A DNA stretch of 64,000 nt from Spirochaetaceae bacterium (GTDB lineage: Bacteria > Myxococcota_A > UBA9160 > UBA4427), in assembly GCA_020632655.1 (NCBI GenBank), contig JACKFD010000002.1, forward strand, positions 372,001 through 436,000, given 5' to 3'. The notes beneath the pieces are model-generated. The model was not told the DNA's origin. It did not search any database and was given only the letters and a program-made list of their open reading frames with translations. Below, piece after piece: positions 42,663 through 51,780 of the stretch. Position 1 is the first letter of the stretch; each line of letters starts with the position of its first letter. A program made the position numbers and the translations under genes.

Positions 42663-43454
42663 ATGACCCCGCGTGCGATCTGGAGCTCCCATCCACGAGG
42701 CGATGCCTGGCCCGGCCGGGTCCGGCGAAGGCGCCCCGCGATCGCATGCCTTGCCCTCGGCGTCGCGCTCGTCGCGTCGGGAACGCGTGCAGACGAGCGC
42801 GCTGGAGGAGAGCCCGGGCCTCCGTTTGCGGTTCAGGGCGCGTGCGAGGGCGGCGCTGCGGAGGCGGCCGCGCGGCGCGTCCAACTTCGTTACGACGGCA
42901 TTCGCGACATCTCCGCGGACTTCGTGCAGACGAGCGAGTCGGCGACCTTCGGTGGGGACCCGTTGATGAGCGCCGAGCCGCGGCGCGGCCGGGTGGTGCT
43001 CGCCAAGCCGGGCCGAATGCGATGGACCTACGAGACGCCCGAGCCGAGCGAGGTCGTGAGTGATGGGCAGACGTTGTGGATCCACGACGTCGAGGCCCGC
43101 TCGGTCACGCGGCTCGCGGTGACGGAGGGGTATCTGACGGGTGCGGCCCTCCAGTTCCTGATGGGCGAGGGCAGGATCCTCGAAGCGTTCGATGTGGAGG
43201 CCAGAGCGTGTCAGCCCGATCGCGTCCACCTCGTCCTGCGGCCGCGCGACGATGCCTCCTACGAGCATCTCGAGCTCGTGGCCACGCGTGAGGGGGACGT
43301 CCTCGCCACTTCGGTCGCCGATCTGTTCGGCAACGTCACCTGGATCCGCTTCGAGGGGGTTCGGGTCAACCTCGACCCGGCGGCCGAGGTCTTCGTGCTT
43401 CGGCCTCCGGACGGGGTCGAGGTGATCGAGTACGTCCCGGGCGAGGCGCCCTGA
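42663..43454 (+). CDS. lolA: Outer-membrane lipoprotein carrier protein LolA
   Basis: 263 aa. A longer-than-usual N-terminus (basic, then signal ACLALGVALVASGTRADE) precedes the LolA domain: YDGIRDISADFVQTSES, MSAEPRRGRVVLAKPGRMRWTYE, DGQTLWIHDVEARSV, and FGNVTWIRFEGVRVN. Periplasmic chaperone that ferries lipoproteins from LolCDE to the outer membrane. Located 113 bases after ftsK, an arrangement frequent in proteobacteria. GAGAGG lies before ATG 42663. It is one of the clearest signs that the organism is a diderm. Confidence 0.9.
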   Translation: MTPRAIWSSHPRGDAWPGRVRRRRPAIACLALGVALVASGTRADERAGGEPGPPFAVQGACEGGAAEAAARRVQLRYDGIRDISADFVQTSESATFGGDPLMSAEPRRGRVVLAKPGRMRWTYETPEPSEVVSDGQTLWIHDVEARSVTRLAVTEGYLTGAALQFLMGEGRILEAFDVEARACQPDRVHLVLRPRDDASYEHLELVATREGDVLATSVADLFGNVTWIRFEGVRVNLDPAAEVFVLRPPDGVEVIEYVPGEAP

Positions 43455-44600
43455 GCCGACCCACTCGGGCGCGCGGAGCCATTCGTCCATGCTGGCCGCG
43501 CCCGCCGATGGTCGTGCCTCTGCCGATCGATTCCGCTTTGCGGTCCCACTGACGCGCCCTCGAAGTGCATTGCGGCGCAGCGAGCCGGCAGCCTCGGGCG
43601 GCACGTTGTCGACGGACTCGTCCGAATTCCGGCGCGGCCCGCAGCGGGTGCCGCTTCGGTTGGCACTCCTGTCCGAACGGAAACGACCGGTCTGCACCCG
43701 GGTACTGAGCAGGGAGATCGGGGCGCCGCGCGGATCCGAGCTGGCGAAGCCGCCCCGCGACGGAGGATCGGGCCAGGCCGCACCGATCGGAGCAGAGACG
43801 TTCGCCCCGGAACGGCGAAGCCATTTCAAAACGCTGGTTTGGCGCCTTTCCTGCGCTCTCCGGTCCATTGACACGCGAAGTCCAAGGGATAGACTCGGCG
43901 CGGTAAAAAATCTTTGATTTCGATGGGTTCGAAGATTCCCTGCAGTGCGGGCCGAGTGGGCATCCTGCGAGTCGCGGGTGCCTCGGCGACGAGACGGGCG
44001 AGAGGGTGGAAGGCTGGACCGAGCGCCGGCACTGGCTGGCCGGCGCAGGGCGAAGGCGGTGTCGAAACGGGCTCTTACGGCTCTCAGACCCGTCTCAGCC
44101 ATGCTCATCGGGGAGAAGCCGCATAGAACGGGCGACAACCATGCTGGGCGTCGGGGCCCTCGCCGAGTGGACGCTCGAGGCGTCCCCGGGTGGGCGAGGC
44201 AGTTGGGCGAGCGGGTCGCAGTCCCCTGAGTCAGCGGTCCCCGTTGCGTCTGTGCGCTGTTCGACGCGAGCGCCCGGCTCGTGCGTCAAGTGGTCGTCCC
44301 GCCTCGCGAATCTACGTGTCCGAGGCAAGGCCTCGGGGCCGCGGGGCGACGTCGGATCGAGGGGCGCATCCTGCCGCTGGCGTTGGAGCGGCCGGGATGG
44401 GGCCCGATTCGGGACCGAGCAGGAACGGGCGTCGAGCCTGCCGCATCGAAGCATGGAAGACGCCGATGCACGCTGTTCGGTGGGGCTGCGGTCGGGGGAG
44501 GACGAGGCGGCATAGCGTTTGCATCCTGAGCAGTCGAGGTTTGGGATGAAGGCGCGCCTGCGCAAGAAATTGCAGGGGCACGCGACGAGGAGATGGCGCA
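43455..44600. other. 1.1-kb gene-poor region before the proteasome operon
   Basis: No convincing coding region on either strand; the open frames here lack ribosome-binding sites and recognisable protein sequence. It includes the strongest sigma-70-type promoter of the window (43868-43895), followed by a short A+T-rich stretch (AAAAAATCTTTGATTT at about 43905-43920). The 700 bases from there to the arc ATG are either a long leader or contain an RNA. No tRNA, RNase P RNA or tmRNA signature seen. Confidence 0.5.
43868..43895 (+). promoter_or_regulatory. Sigma-70-type promoter TTGACA-N16-TAGACT
   Basis: -35 TTGACA (43868-43873) is perfect; -10 TAGACT (43890-43895) matches the TANNNT pattern used in this genome. 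Predicted start near 43902. Best candidate promoter for the proteasome operon, or for an unseen RNA. Confidence 0.7.
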
Positions 44601-46523
44601 ATGAGCGAACAGGATTCTGGGTCTTCGGGACAGGGATCGGGTCAGGGATCGGGTCGCAAGGGGTTCGTCCGGGACGTCATGCGACGCATCTCCCCCGCCG
44701 GGGGGCGCCCTGCCGACGAGTCCGATCTGGATCCGCGTTTCGGTGGTACGCCGGCCGCTTCCGGGGCCGAAGGAGCCGGCTCCGCGGGCGGGGCTGACCG
44801 ACCGGGCGCCGACGCCGAGCGACTCCAGGACGCGATGCGCTTCTTCGGCACCGACTCGAACGAGTTCCGCGGCCGACTCGATCGGATGCTCGCGGACTTC
44901 GAGACGCTTCGGCGCCGCTACGAGCAGGCGCGCGCCCAGCAGCACGACGCCGAGCGGCAGAACGAGAAGCTGGTCGCGATGCTCCAGGAGGCGAAGCAGC
45001 AGATCGAGCTCCTCAAGGAGGAGGTCGACAAGCTCTGCGCCCCGCCCAACACCTACGGGATCTTCATCCGGGCCAACAAGGACGGCACGTCCGAGATCCT
45101 CATGGACGGCCGCCCGATGCGCGTGAACGTGCATCCGAACGTCGACCCCTTCCAGCTCGACGAAGGTCAGTACGTCGTCCTCAACGAGGCCTTCAACATC
45201 ATCGAGGGCGCCGACTACACGCGCCGCGGCGAAGTCTGCACGGTCATCGACTCGTTGTCCGACAGCCGGGTGATCGTCTCGGGTCACACGGACGAGGAGC
45301 GGGTCGTGACGCTGTCCGAGCCGCTGCGGCGCGGCGATCGGATCAAGGTCGGCGATCCGCTGCTCGTGGACATGCGGACGCAGTACGCGTTCGAGAAGCT
45401 TCCGAAGTCTCTCGTCGAGGAGGTGGTCCTCGAAGAGATCCCGGACGTCACGTACGACGACATCGGCGGCCTCGGTGATCAGATCGAGATCCTGCGCGAC
45501 TCGGTCGAGCTGCCCTACCTGCATCCCGACGTCTTCCTCGAGCACAAGCTACGACCTCCGAAGGGCATCCTGCTCTACGGACCGCCCGGCTGCGGCAAGA
45601 CGCTGATCGCGAAGGCCGTCGCGAACAGCCTCGCGAAGCGGATCGAGCAGCGGACGGGCAAGGCCACGACCGCATTCTTCCTGAACGTCAAGGGACCGGA
45701 GCTGCTCAACAAGTACGTCGGCGAGACCGAGAGCAAGCTGCGCGAGGTCTTCAAGAAGGCGCGGGACAAGGCCAGCCAGGACGTGCCCGTCGTCGTCTTC
45801 TTCGACGAGATGGACTCGCTCTTCCGGATGCGTGGGTCGGGGATCTCCTCGGACATGGAGGCGACCGTCGTCGCCCAGTTCCTGTCGGAGATCGACGGCG
45901 TCGAGGCGCTCGAGAACGTGATCGTGATCGGTGCGTCGAACCGGCAGGACCTGATCGATCCGGCGGTGCTGCGGCCCGGACGGCTCGACTTGAAGGTGAA
46001 GGTGTCGCGGCCGGATCGCGATGCGGCGCGAGACATCTTCCACAAGTACCTCACGCCCGATCTGCCGCTGCACGAGGCCTCGGTTGCGAAATTCGGAGGC
46101 GACAAGGCGACGGCCTGCTCGAAGATGATCGAGGAGGTCATCGACAACATGTACTCCACGGGGGACGAGAACAAGTTCCTCGAGGTGACCTACGCCAAGG
46201 GCGAGCGGGAGATCTTCTATTTCAAGGACTTCTCCTCCGGGGCGATGCTCGAGAACATCGTCGCTCGTGCCAAGCGCAAGGCCGTCAAGCGCTTCCTCGA
46301 AGGCGGCGAGCACGGCATCCGGGCCGAGGACATGATCGAGTCGGTGCGCGAGGAGTTCAAGGAGAACGAGGATCTCCCGAACACCACGAACCCGGACGAC
46401 TGGGCGCGCATCTCCGGGCGGAAGGGCGAGCGGATCATCAATGTCCGCACGCTCATCACGGGGATGGAGCGCAAGGAGCACACCATCGAGAACGTCTCGA
46501 GCGGTCAGGGACAGTATCTCTGA
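44601..46523 (+). CDS. arc: Proteasome-activating AAA ATPase (ARC/Mpa)
   Basis: 640 aa. Hexameric unfoldase that recognises Pup through its coiled coil and threads substrates into the 20S core. Gly/Ser/Gln-rich head (GSSGQGSGQGSG), Pro/Ala linker, coiled coil at about 90-147 (RMLADFETLRRRYEQARAQQ), two OB domains (about 150-265), AAA domain with Walker A GPPGCGKT (327-334), Walker B VVVFFDE (397-403), SRH ASNRQDLIDPAVLRPGRLD, and pore/linker segments with an insertion typical of ARC. It ends GQYL, the C-terminal tail that docks on the proteasome alpha ring. Slightly longer than mycobacterial Mpa. ATG 44601 follows GAGGAG by 9 bases. First gene of the operon. Confidence 0.97.
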   Translation: MSEQDSGSSGQGSGQGSGRKGFVRDVMRRISPAGGRPADESDLDPRFGGTPAASGAEGAGSAGGADRPGADAERLQDAMRFFGTDSNEFRGRLDRMLADFETLRRRYEQARAQQHDAERQNEKLVAMLQEAKQQIELLKEEVDKLCAPPNTYGIFIRANKDGTSEILMDGRPMRVNVHPNVDPFQLDEGQYVVLNEAFNIIEGADYTRRGEVCTVIDSLSDSRVIVSGHTDEERVVTLSEPLRRGDRIKVGDPLLVDMRTQYAFEKLPKSLVEEVVLEEIPDVTYDDIGGLGDQIEILRDSVELPYLHPDVFLEHKLRPPKGILLYGPPGCGKTLIAKAVANSLAKRIEQRTGKATTAFFLNVKGPELLNKYVGETESKLREVFKKARDKASQDVPVVVFFDEMDSLFRMRGSGISSDMEATVVAQFLSEIDGVEALENVIVIGASNRQDLIDPAVLRPGRLDLKVKVSRPDRDAARDIFHKYLTPDLPLHEASVAKFGGDKATACSKMIEEVIDNMYSTGDENKFLEVTYAKGEREIFYFKDFSSGAMLENIVARAKRKAVKRFLEGGEHGIRAEDMIESVREEFKENEDLPNTTNPDDWARISGRKGERIINVRTLITGMERKEHTIENVSSGQGQYL

Positions 46524-46707
46524 CCCGAGGACGTCGGGAACCAGGCCTGCCAGCTCGAGCCGGCGGCGTGCACGGCGGTCGCAAGCGATCGTCGCGCAGA
46601 TGCGGGGCGGGAACGAGAGCACCGACCCGCCGGCTCGGCAGGCGGCCTGAAGACGGGCGCGGTTCGGCGCGGACGGCCCGTCGAAAACGGATGGCAACGA
46701 GGACGAG

Positions 46708-48192
46708 ATGGCGATTCCCACTGTCATGGGCACCGAGATCGAGTTCGGGATCATGGTCAAGAACGATCCCGACTTCGATCCGATCTCGTCCTGCGTGCTG
46801 ATCGTGAACGCGTATCGGGAGGACCCCGACGGCCACATCCTCTGGGACTACGACCAGGAGAATCCGCTCGCCGACGCGCGGGGATTCCAGGTCGAAGGGG
46901 AGAAGTACACGCCCAACCAGCAGGAGAACATCGCCCGCAACAAGACGCTCATCAACGGTGCGCGCTACTACGTCGATCACGCGCATCCGGAGTACTCGAG
47001 TCCCGAGGTCACGAACGCTCGCGACCTCGTCGTGCACGAGAAGGCGGGCGAGCGGATCATCGAGATCAGCCGTCGCGAGGCGAATCAGCTCCTGCCGGAC
47101 GGTGCGCAGATGCTGATCTACAAGAACAACAGTGACCGGAAGGGCAACTCCTACGGGTGCCACGAGAACTATCTCATGGACCGGAGGGTGTCGTTCAAGC
47201 AGATCGTCGAGCCGCTGCTTCCCTTCTTCTCCACGCGTCAGATCTGGTGCGGGGCCGGGAAGGTCGGGAGCGAGAATCGCAGCCATCCCTGCGACTACCA
47301 GATCTCGCAGCGAGCGGATTTCTTCGAGACCGAAGTGGCGCTCGATACGATGGTGAAACGACCGATCGTCAATACCCGCGACGAGCCGCACGCGGATCGT
47401 GAGAAGTACCGACGTCTCCACGTGATCGTGGGCGACTCGAACATGTCGGAGTTCACGATCTATCTGCGCAACGGCGTGACGGCGCTCGTCCTGGCGATGA
47501 TCGAGGACGGCGCGATCACCAAGGATCTGTCGCTGCGCGATCCGGTGCGAGCGATTCGCGAGGTCTCGCACGACCTGACGCTCCGCAAGGGGCTCACGAT
47601 GGACGACGGGAAGACGCGGACCGCGCGGGAGATCCAGGCCGACTTCCTGGAGATGGCGCTCGCCTACACGTCTTCGAGGTCGATCGATCCGGTACAGAAG
47701 GACGTCCTGCAGAAGTGGCAGGACGTGATGGAGGCGCTCGAGCGGGACCCGATGGAGCTCGATACGCGCGTCGACTGGGTGATCAAGAAGAGGCTCATCG
47801 AGAGCTACATGGAGCGGAAGGGACTCTCCTGGGGCGATTCGCAGGTCGAGATGCTGGATCTGCAATACCACGATTCGAGGCCGGACAAGGGCCTCTATCA
47901 TCTCCTCGAGCGGCAGGGGAAGGTGGAGCGGATCGTGACCGACGAGGAGATCCAGCACGCGATCTACAATCCCCCGCGCGATACGCGAGCCTTCTTCCGA
48001 GGGGAGTGCCTGAGGCGCTATCCGAGCGAAGTGTTCGGTGTGAACTGGGACTCGATCTCCTTCGGGCTGGAGGACGAGTCCATCAAGAGAGTGATGATGG
48101 CCGAGCCGTTGAAGGGCACGAGCGATTACGTCGAGGAGCTCCTCGACCGATCGGCGACCGCGGCCGAGCTGCTGAAGAACATGGAATCCTGA
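46708..48192 (+). CDS. dop: Depupylase / Pup deamidase (Dop)
   Basis: 494 aa. Glutamine-synthetase-like enzyme that deamidates the C-terminal Gln of Pup and removes Pup from proteins. MGTEIEFGI gives the Mg-ligand Glu; DHAHPEYSSPE (90-100) carries the catalytic Asp90, the Dop version of the motif; the Dop-specific loop lies at about 37-80 (REDPDGHILWDYDQENP onward). NNSDRKGNSYGCHENY and NTRDEPHADREKYRRLHVIVGDSNMSE-type segments are shared with PafA. ATG 46708 follows GAGGACGAG. A 184-base gap separates it from arc; nothing is recognised in the gap. Confidence 0.96.
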   Translation: MAIPTVMGTEIEFGIMVKNDPDFDPISSCVLIVNAYREDPDGHILWDYDQENPLADARGFQVEGEKYTPNQQENIARNKTLINGARYYVDHAHPEYSSPEVTNARDLVVHEKAGERIIEISRREANQLLPDGAQMLIYKNNSDRKGNSYGCHENYLMDRRVSFKQIVEPLLPFFSTRQIWCGAGKVGSENRSHPCDYQISQRADFFETEVALDTMVKRPIVNTRDEPHADREKYRRLHVIVGDSNMSEFTIYLRNGVTALVLAMIEDGAITKDLSLRDPVRAIREVSHDLTLRKGLTMDDGKTRTAREIQADFLEMALAYTSSRSIDPVQKDVLQKWQDVMEALERDPMELDTRVDWVIKKRLIESYMERKGLSWGDSQVEMLDLQYHDSRPDKGLYHLLERQGKVERIVTDEEIQHAIYNPPRDTRAFFRGECLRRYPSEVFGVNWDSISFGLEDESIKRVMMAEPLKGTSDYVEELLDRSATAAELLKNMES

Positions 48193-48246
48193 CGCAGCGA
48201 CCGCCCGAGAGATCACGGGGGAGCCCCCCTTCCGGAGGACCAGACC

Positions 48247-48534
48247 ATGGCAACGTTCATTCGACTGACCGAGCAGCGCGACCGGCGGCGAGCCCGCGTC
48301 GACGCCGGGGCGGATCCGCTGCCGATGTACATGGCGGCCGGCGAGCAGAAGCAGAAGCAGAAGGGCGGCGGCGGAGACGACGAGAGCGGTGATTCCGGCG
48401 GCGGTCAGAAGCTCGCCGAGAAGGGCGAGGAGCTGAAGGAGGAGATGGACAACCTCCTCGACGAGATCGACGCGGTGCTCGAGGAGAACGCCGAGGAGTT
48501 CGTGAAGAACTACGTCCAGCGAGGCGGCCAGTAG
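48247..48534 (+). CDS. pup: Prokaryotic ubiquitin-like protein Pup, N-terminally extended
   Basis: 95 aa against 60-70 in actinobacteria. The C-terminal half is canonical: NLLDEIDAVLEENAEEF followed by VKNYVQRGGQ. The terminal Gln means Dop must deamidate it before PafA can attach it to lysines. The middle part (MAAGEQKQKQKGGGGDDESG, from 48331) resembles the usual Pup N-terminus, so about 28 additional residues (TFIRLTEQRDRRRARVDAGA) precede it. The extension is likely translated: ATG 48247 has GGAGGA upstream, while the internal ATGs at 48325/48331 have no ribosome-binding site. Closer to true Pup than to UBact. A GGGGG/CCCCC hairpin lies in the 54-base gap after dop. Confidence 0.95.
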   Translation: MATFIRLTEQRDRRRARVDAGADPLPMYMAAGEQKQKQKGGGGDDESGDSGGGQKLAEKGEELKEEMDNLLDEIDAVLEENAEEFVKNYVQRGGQ

Positions 48535-48604
48535 GATCGCGCGGTCGCCGGCGGAACGGCCCTTCCCGGGGCCTCGCCGCGCGACGATTTCCAAGGGGGG
48601 GAAA

Positions 48605-49396
48605 GTGCCGCTTCGAGGCAGCTATCAGGGATCGAGTTTCTTCGAGCTTCTGCAGGTGGACCAGCCGCACCTGCTTCCGGATCTGTCCGCCTGGGGAAGA
48701 AGCGCCGCCGAGATGACGCCGCACGGGACGACCGTGTTGGCGTTCCGGTACGGAGACGGCGTGCTGGTCGCGGGAGATCGGCTCGCGACGGCCGGACACT
48801 CCGTCGCTTCCCGGGACGTCGTGAAGGTCTTCGAGACGGATCCGTACTCGTTGATGGCGATCTCGGGCGCCGCGGGGCCGAGCATCGAGATGGCCCGCAT
48901 CCTGTCCGTGGAGCTCGAACACTACGAGAAGATCGAGGGCGAACGCCTCGAGCTCGAGGGCAAGGCGAACAAGCTCTCTCAGATGATCCGGGCCAATCTC
49001 CCTGCCGCGATGCAGGGGCTCGCGGTCGTGCCGCTCTTCGCCGGCTTCGATACCCGACGAAAGCGCGGGCGCCTCTGGAAGTTCGACATCACGGGAGGTC
49101 GGTACGAGGAGACGGAGTTCGAAGCGACGGGCTCCGGCGGCCTCTACGCACGCGAGTCCCTCAAGCACACCTGGCGAACCGAGCTGGATCGGCGCGGCGC
49201 CATCCAGGCGGCCGTCGCCGCTCTGACCGCGGCCGCCGACGAAGATCGGGCCACGGGGGGCGTCGATCTGGAGCGCGGGATCTTCCCGATCATCAAGCTC
49301 TGCACGTCGTCCGGGCACAACGACGCGACGAACGAAGAGATCGCGACGGTCTACCGATCGATCCTCGATGCACGTGCAGCGGGAGGCAACCTCTGA
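48605..49396 (+). CDS. prcB: 20S proteasome beta subunit (PrcB)
   Basis: 263 aa with a 41-residue propeptide. Cleavage before TTVLAFRYGDGVLVAGDRLAT exposes the nucleophile Thr42; the SFFELLQVDQPHLLP part of the propeptide and the preceding PHG are typical. GAAGPSIEMARIL and FDITGGRYEETEFEATGSGG continue the beta fold; Lys in RDVVKVFE supports catalysis. Start GTG 48605 has AAGGGGGG just upstream. Seventy bases after pup; its stop overlaps the prcA start. Confidence 0.97.
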   Translation: MPLRGSYQGSSFFELLQVDQPHLLPDLSAWGRSAAEMTPHGTTVLAFRYGDGVLVAGDRLATAGHSVASRDVVKVFETDPYSLMAISGAAGPSIEMARILSVELEHYEKIEGERLELEGKANKLSQMIRANLPAAMQGLAVVPLFAGFDTRRKRGRLWKFDITGGRYEETEFEATGSGGLYARESLKHTWRTELDRRGAIQAAVAALTAAADEDRATGGVDLERGIFPIIKLCTSSGHNDATNEEIATVYRSILDARAAGGNL

Positions 49397-50094
49397 TGTC
49401 GATGCCCTTCTACGTATCACCGGAGCAGGTGATGGCCGACAAGGCCGAGTTCGCGCGCAAGGGCATCGCGCGCGGGAAGTCGATCGTCGCGCTCGAGCAT
49501 CAGGCTGGGATCCTCCTGATGGCGGAGAACGCGACGAGTCTGTCGAAGCTCGGCGAGATCTACGACCGGATCGCGTTCGCGGGCGTGGGCAAGTTCAGCG
49601 AGTTCGACCAGCTTCGGAAGATCGGGGTGCGTTTCGCGGACACCAAGGGGTACGCCTACAGCCGCGAGGACGTTCGGGGCCGCGGGCTCGCGAATGCCTT
49701 CTCCCAGGTGATCGGCGAGGTCTTCACGCGAGAGATCAAGCCTCTCGAGCTCGAGATCATCGTCGCGGAGGTCGGAGACGACCGGTACGAGGACCACAAG
49801 GAGAACTCGCTCTACCGCATCAAGTACGATGGCTTCATCAGCGATCACAAGGGCTTCTGTGCGATCGGCGGGAACGTCGAGGAGGTCGAGACGGTCCTGA
49901 AGCGGGACTATCGAGCCGGAATGCCCCTCGGGGAGTCGGCCAAGCTCGGGCGGCGAGCCTTGAGTGCAGGGGCAGAACGAAGTTCTGAACTTGCCATCGA
50001 GAGTCTCGAGGTCTGCGTGCTCGACCGGGCGCGTGCGGGCCGCAAGTTCTACCGCCTTTCTACCGATGAAGTTCAAGGTATGCTGGACGCCTAG
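49396..50094 (+). CDS. prcA: 20S proteasome alpha subunit (PrcA)
   Basis: 232 aa. Gate-forming N-terminus MSMPFYVSPEQVMADKAEFA followed by RKGIARGKSIVALEHQAGILLMAEN, the H0 helix and first strands of bacterial alpha subunits; YDRIAFAGVGKFSEFDQLR and YSREDVRGRGLANAFSQVIG match. No N-terminal nucleophile, as expected. C-terminus ends ALDRARAGRKFYRLS-like then EVQGMLDA. ATG overlaps the prcB stop by one base, ensuring balanced synthesis of the two rings. Confidence 0.96.
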   Translation: MSMPFYVSPEQVMADKAEFARKGIARGKSIVALEHQAGILLMAENATSLSKLGEIYDRIAFAGVGKFSEFDQLRKIGVRFADTKGYAYSREDVRGRGLANAFSQVIGEVFTREIKPLELEIIVAEVGDDRYEDHKENSLYRIKYDGFISDHKGFCAIGGNVEEVETVLKRDYRAGMPLGESAKLGRRALSAGAERSSELAIESLEVCVLDRARAGRKFYRLSTDEVQGMLDA

Positions 50095-50141
50095 GGGCGC
50101 GTTACGCGTCCGACTACGCGCTCGAGCGGTCAGGCGGCTTT

Positions 50142-51548
50142 GTGCAGAAGCGCATCTACGGGATCGAGACCGAATACGGAATCATCTTCACGCCTGAGGG
50201 CCGCAAGACCCTCCCCGTCGAGAAGGCGATCCGCTTCCTCTTCGAGAAGCTGATCACGACCGAGCACTTCCTGAACGTCTTCCTCGAGAATGGCGCCCGG
50301 TTCTACCAGGACACCGGCTGCCATCCCGAGTACGCGACCCCGGAGTGCGCCTCGCCCGGCCAGCTCATCATCTACGACAAGGCCGGCGAGCGCATCCTCG
50401 AAGATCTGCAGATCTACGCGGAAGAGAAGATCCGCGAGGAACGGATCGCGGGGAAGCTGTCGATCTTCAAGAACAATACGGACTTCGTAGGCAACAGCTA
50501 CGGCTGCCACGAGAACTACCTCGTCGATCGGGACGTCGACTTCTACTACCTGGCCGAGCAGCTGATTCCGTTCCTCGTCACCCGCCAGATCTACACCGGC
50601 GCGGGAAAGGTCTTCCAGACCCAGGACGGGATCCACTACTGCGTGTCCCAGCGCGCGCAGCACATCTATCAGAAGATCTCGGGCACCACGACGAACGATC
50701 GCTCGATCATCAATACGCGCGACGAGCCGCATGCGGACCGTGAGAAGTACCGCCGGCTCCACGTGATCGTGGGCGACTCGAACATGAGCGAGTACACGAA
50801 CTTCATCAAGGTCGGTACCTGCTCCGTCGTCCTCCAGATGATCGAGGACAACTACATCAACAAGGACTTCACGCTCCGGAATCCCGTCAAGGCGATCAAG
50901 GACATCACCTACGACTCGACCTGCAAGCGGCGTCTGCGGCTCGACAACGGGCGTGAGTACTCGCCGATCGAGATCCAGCGCGAATACTGCGAGATGGCCC
51001 AGAAGTACATCGAGCAGTACCCCGTCTCGGACGAGCACAAGCAGGCCGTCTACATGTGGCAGCACGTCCTCGACTGCCTGGACACCGATCCCGACAAGCT
51101 CGACCGCCAGATCGACTGGGTGATCAAGCGCCGGTTGATCCAGTCCTGGGTGGACAAGCACCGAACGAGCTGGACCGACCCGCGCGTGCTCATGCTCGAC
51201 CTGCAGTACCACGACATCCGTCGGGAGCGCAGCCTCTACTACCTGCTCGAGCGGAAGGGTGCCGTGGAGCGCCTCTATACGGACGAGGAGATCGATGCGG
51301 CGAAGACCGAGCCGCCGCAGGATACGCGTGCTCGCATGCGCGGCGAGTTCATCAAGCTCGCGCGTGAGAATTCGATCCAGTACGACCTCGACTGGTCGAA
51401 CATCCGCCTCGGGAACCTCTTGAACGTGCGCGTGATCTGCAACAACCCCTTCGAGACCGACACCGAGAAGGTCGCCGAGCTCGTGCGCACGATCCAGAAG
51501 ACGAACCTGCGCAAGACGAGCCTCTCGAAGCTCGTCATCCAGTCGTAG
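50142..51548 (+). CDS. pafA: Pup-protein ligase (PafA)
   Basis: 468 aa. Joins deamidated Pup to substrate lysines. GIETEYGIIF carries the conserved Glu; YQDTGCHPEYATPEC (55-69) has the PafA form of the catalytic-Asp motif with Asp57. NNTDFVGNSYGCHENYLVDRD, NTRDEPHADREK and HVIVGDSNMSEYTNF are shared with Dop, but the Dop loop is absent, as it should be in a ligase. GTG start 50142; the upstream spacing sequence has no strong Shine-Dalgarno. Last gene of the operon. The actinobacterial follow-on genes pafB/pafC are missing; mreB comes next. Confidence 0.97.
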   Translation: MQKRIYGIETEYGIIFTPEGRKTLPVEKAIRFLFEKLITTEHFLNVFLENGARFYQDTGCHPEYATPECASPGQLIIYDKAGERILEDLQIYAEEKIREERIAGKLSIFKNNTDFVGNSYGCHENYLVDRDVDFYYLAEQLIPFLVTRQIYTGAGKVFQTQDGIHYCVSQRAQHIYQKISGTTTNDRSIINTRDEPHADREKYRRLHVIVGDSNMSEYTNFIKVGTCSVVLQMIEDNYINKDFTLRNPVKAIKDITYDSTCKRRLRLDNGREYSPIEIQREYCEMAQKYIEQYPVSDEHKQAVYMWQHVLDCLDTDPDKLDRQIDWVIKRRLIQSWVDKHRTSWTDPRVLMLDLQYHDIRRERSLYYLLERKGAVERLYTDEEIDAAKTEPPQDTRARMRGEFIKLARENSIQYDLDWSNIRLGNLLNVRVICNNPFETDTEKVAELVRTIQKTNLRKTSLSKLVIQS

Positions 51549-51780
51549 GGCACGACGCACCTCGTCCAGCTCGTGCCCCCGCGGCGAGCCGATCCGGTGG
51601 ATCGCGCGAGTGTGTGGAATGTGGCTGGTCGAGCCCGCGACCGGGGCGTGAGCGTCCTCACGGATGCATTCCCGGATTTTGCCTGCCCCGGCCGCCTTTT
51701 GCCTCAACCTCTGCGCATTCCTGCCGATTGAAGGGCGGGCCCCTCTGTTCCCCCGACAGCGGACCCGTCTGGAGAGTCGG

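Noticed and set aside
43922..43940. tRNA T-loop-like GGGTTCGAAGATTCCC
   Set aside because: No acceptor, anticodon or D-arm can be built around it.
48247..48534. UBact instead of Pup
   Set aside because: The C-terminal half matches actinobacterial Pup almost residue for residue and the neighbours are Dop/PafA with standard motifs.
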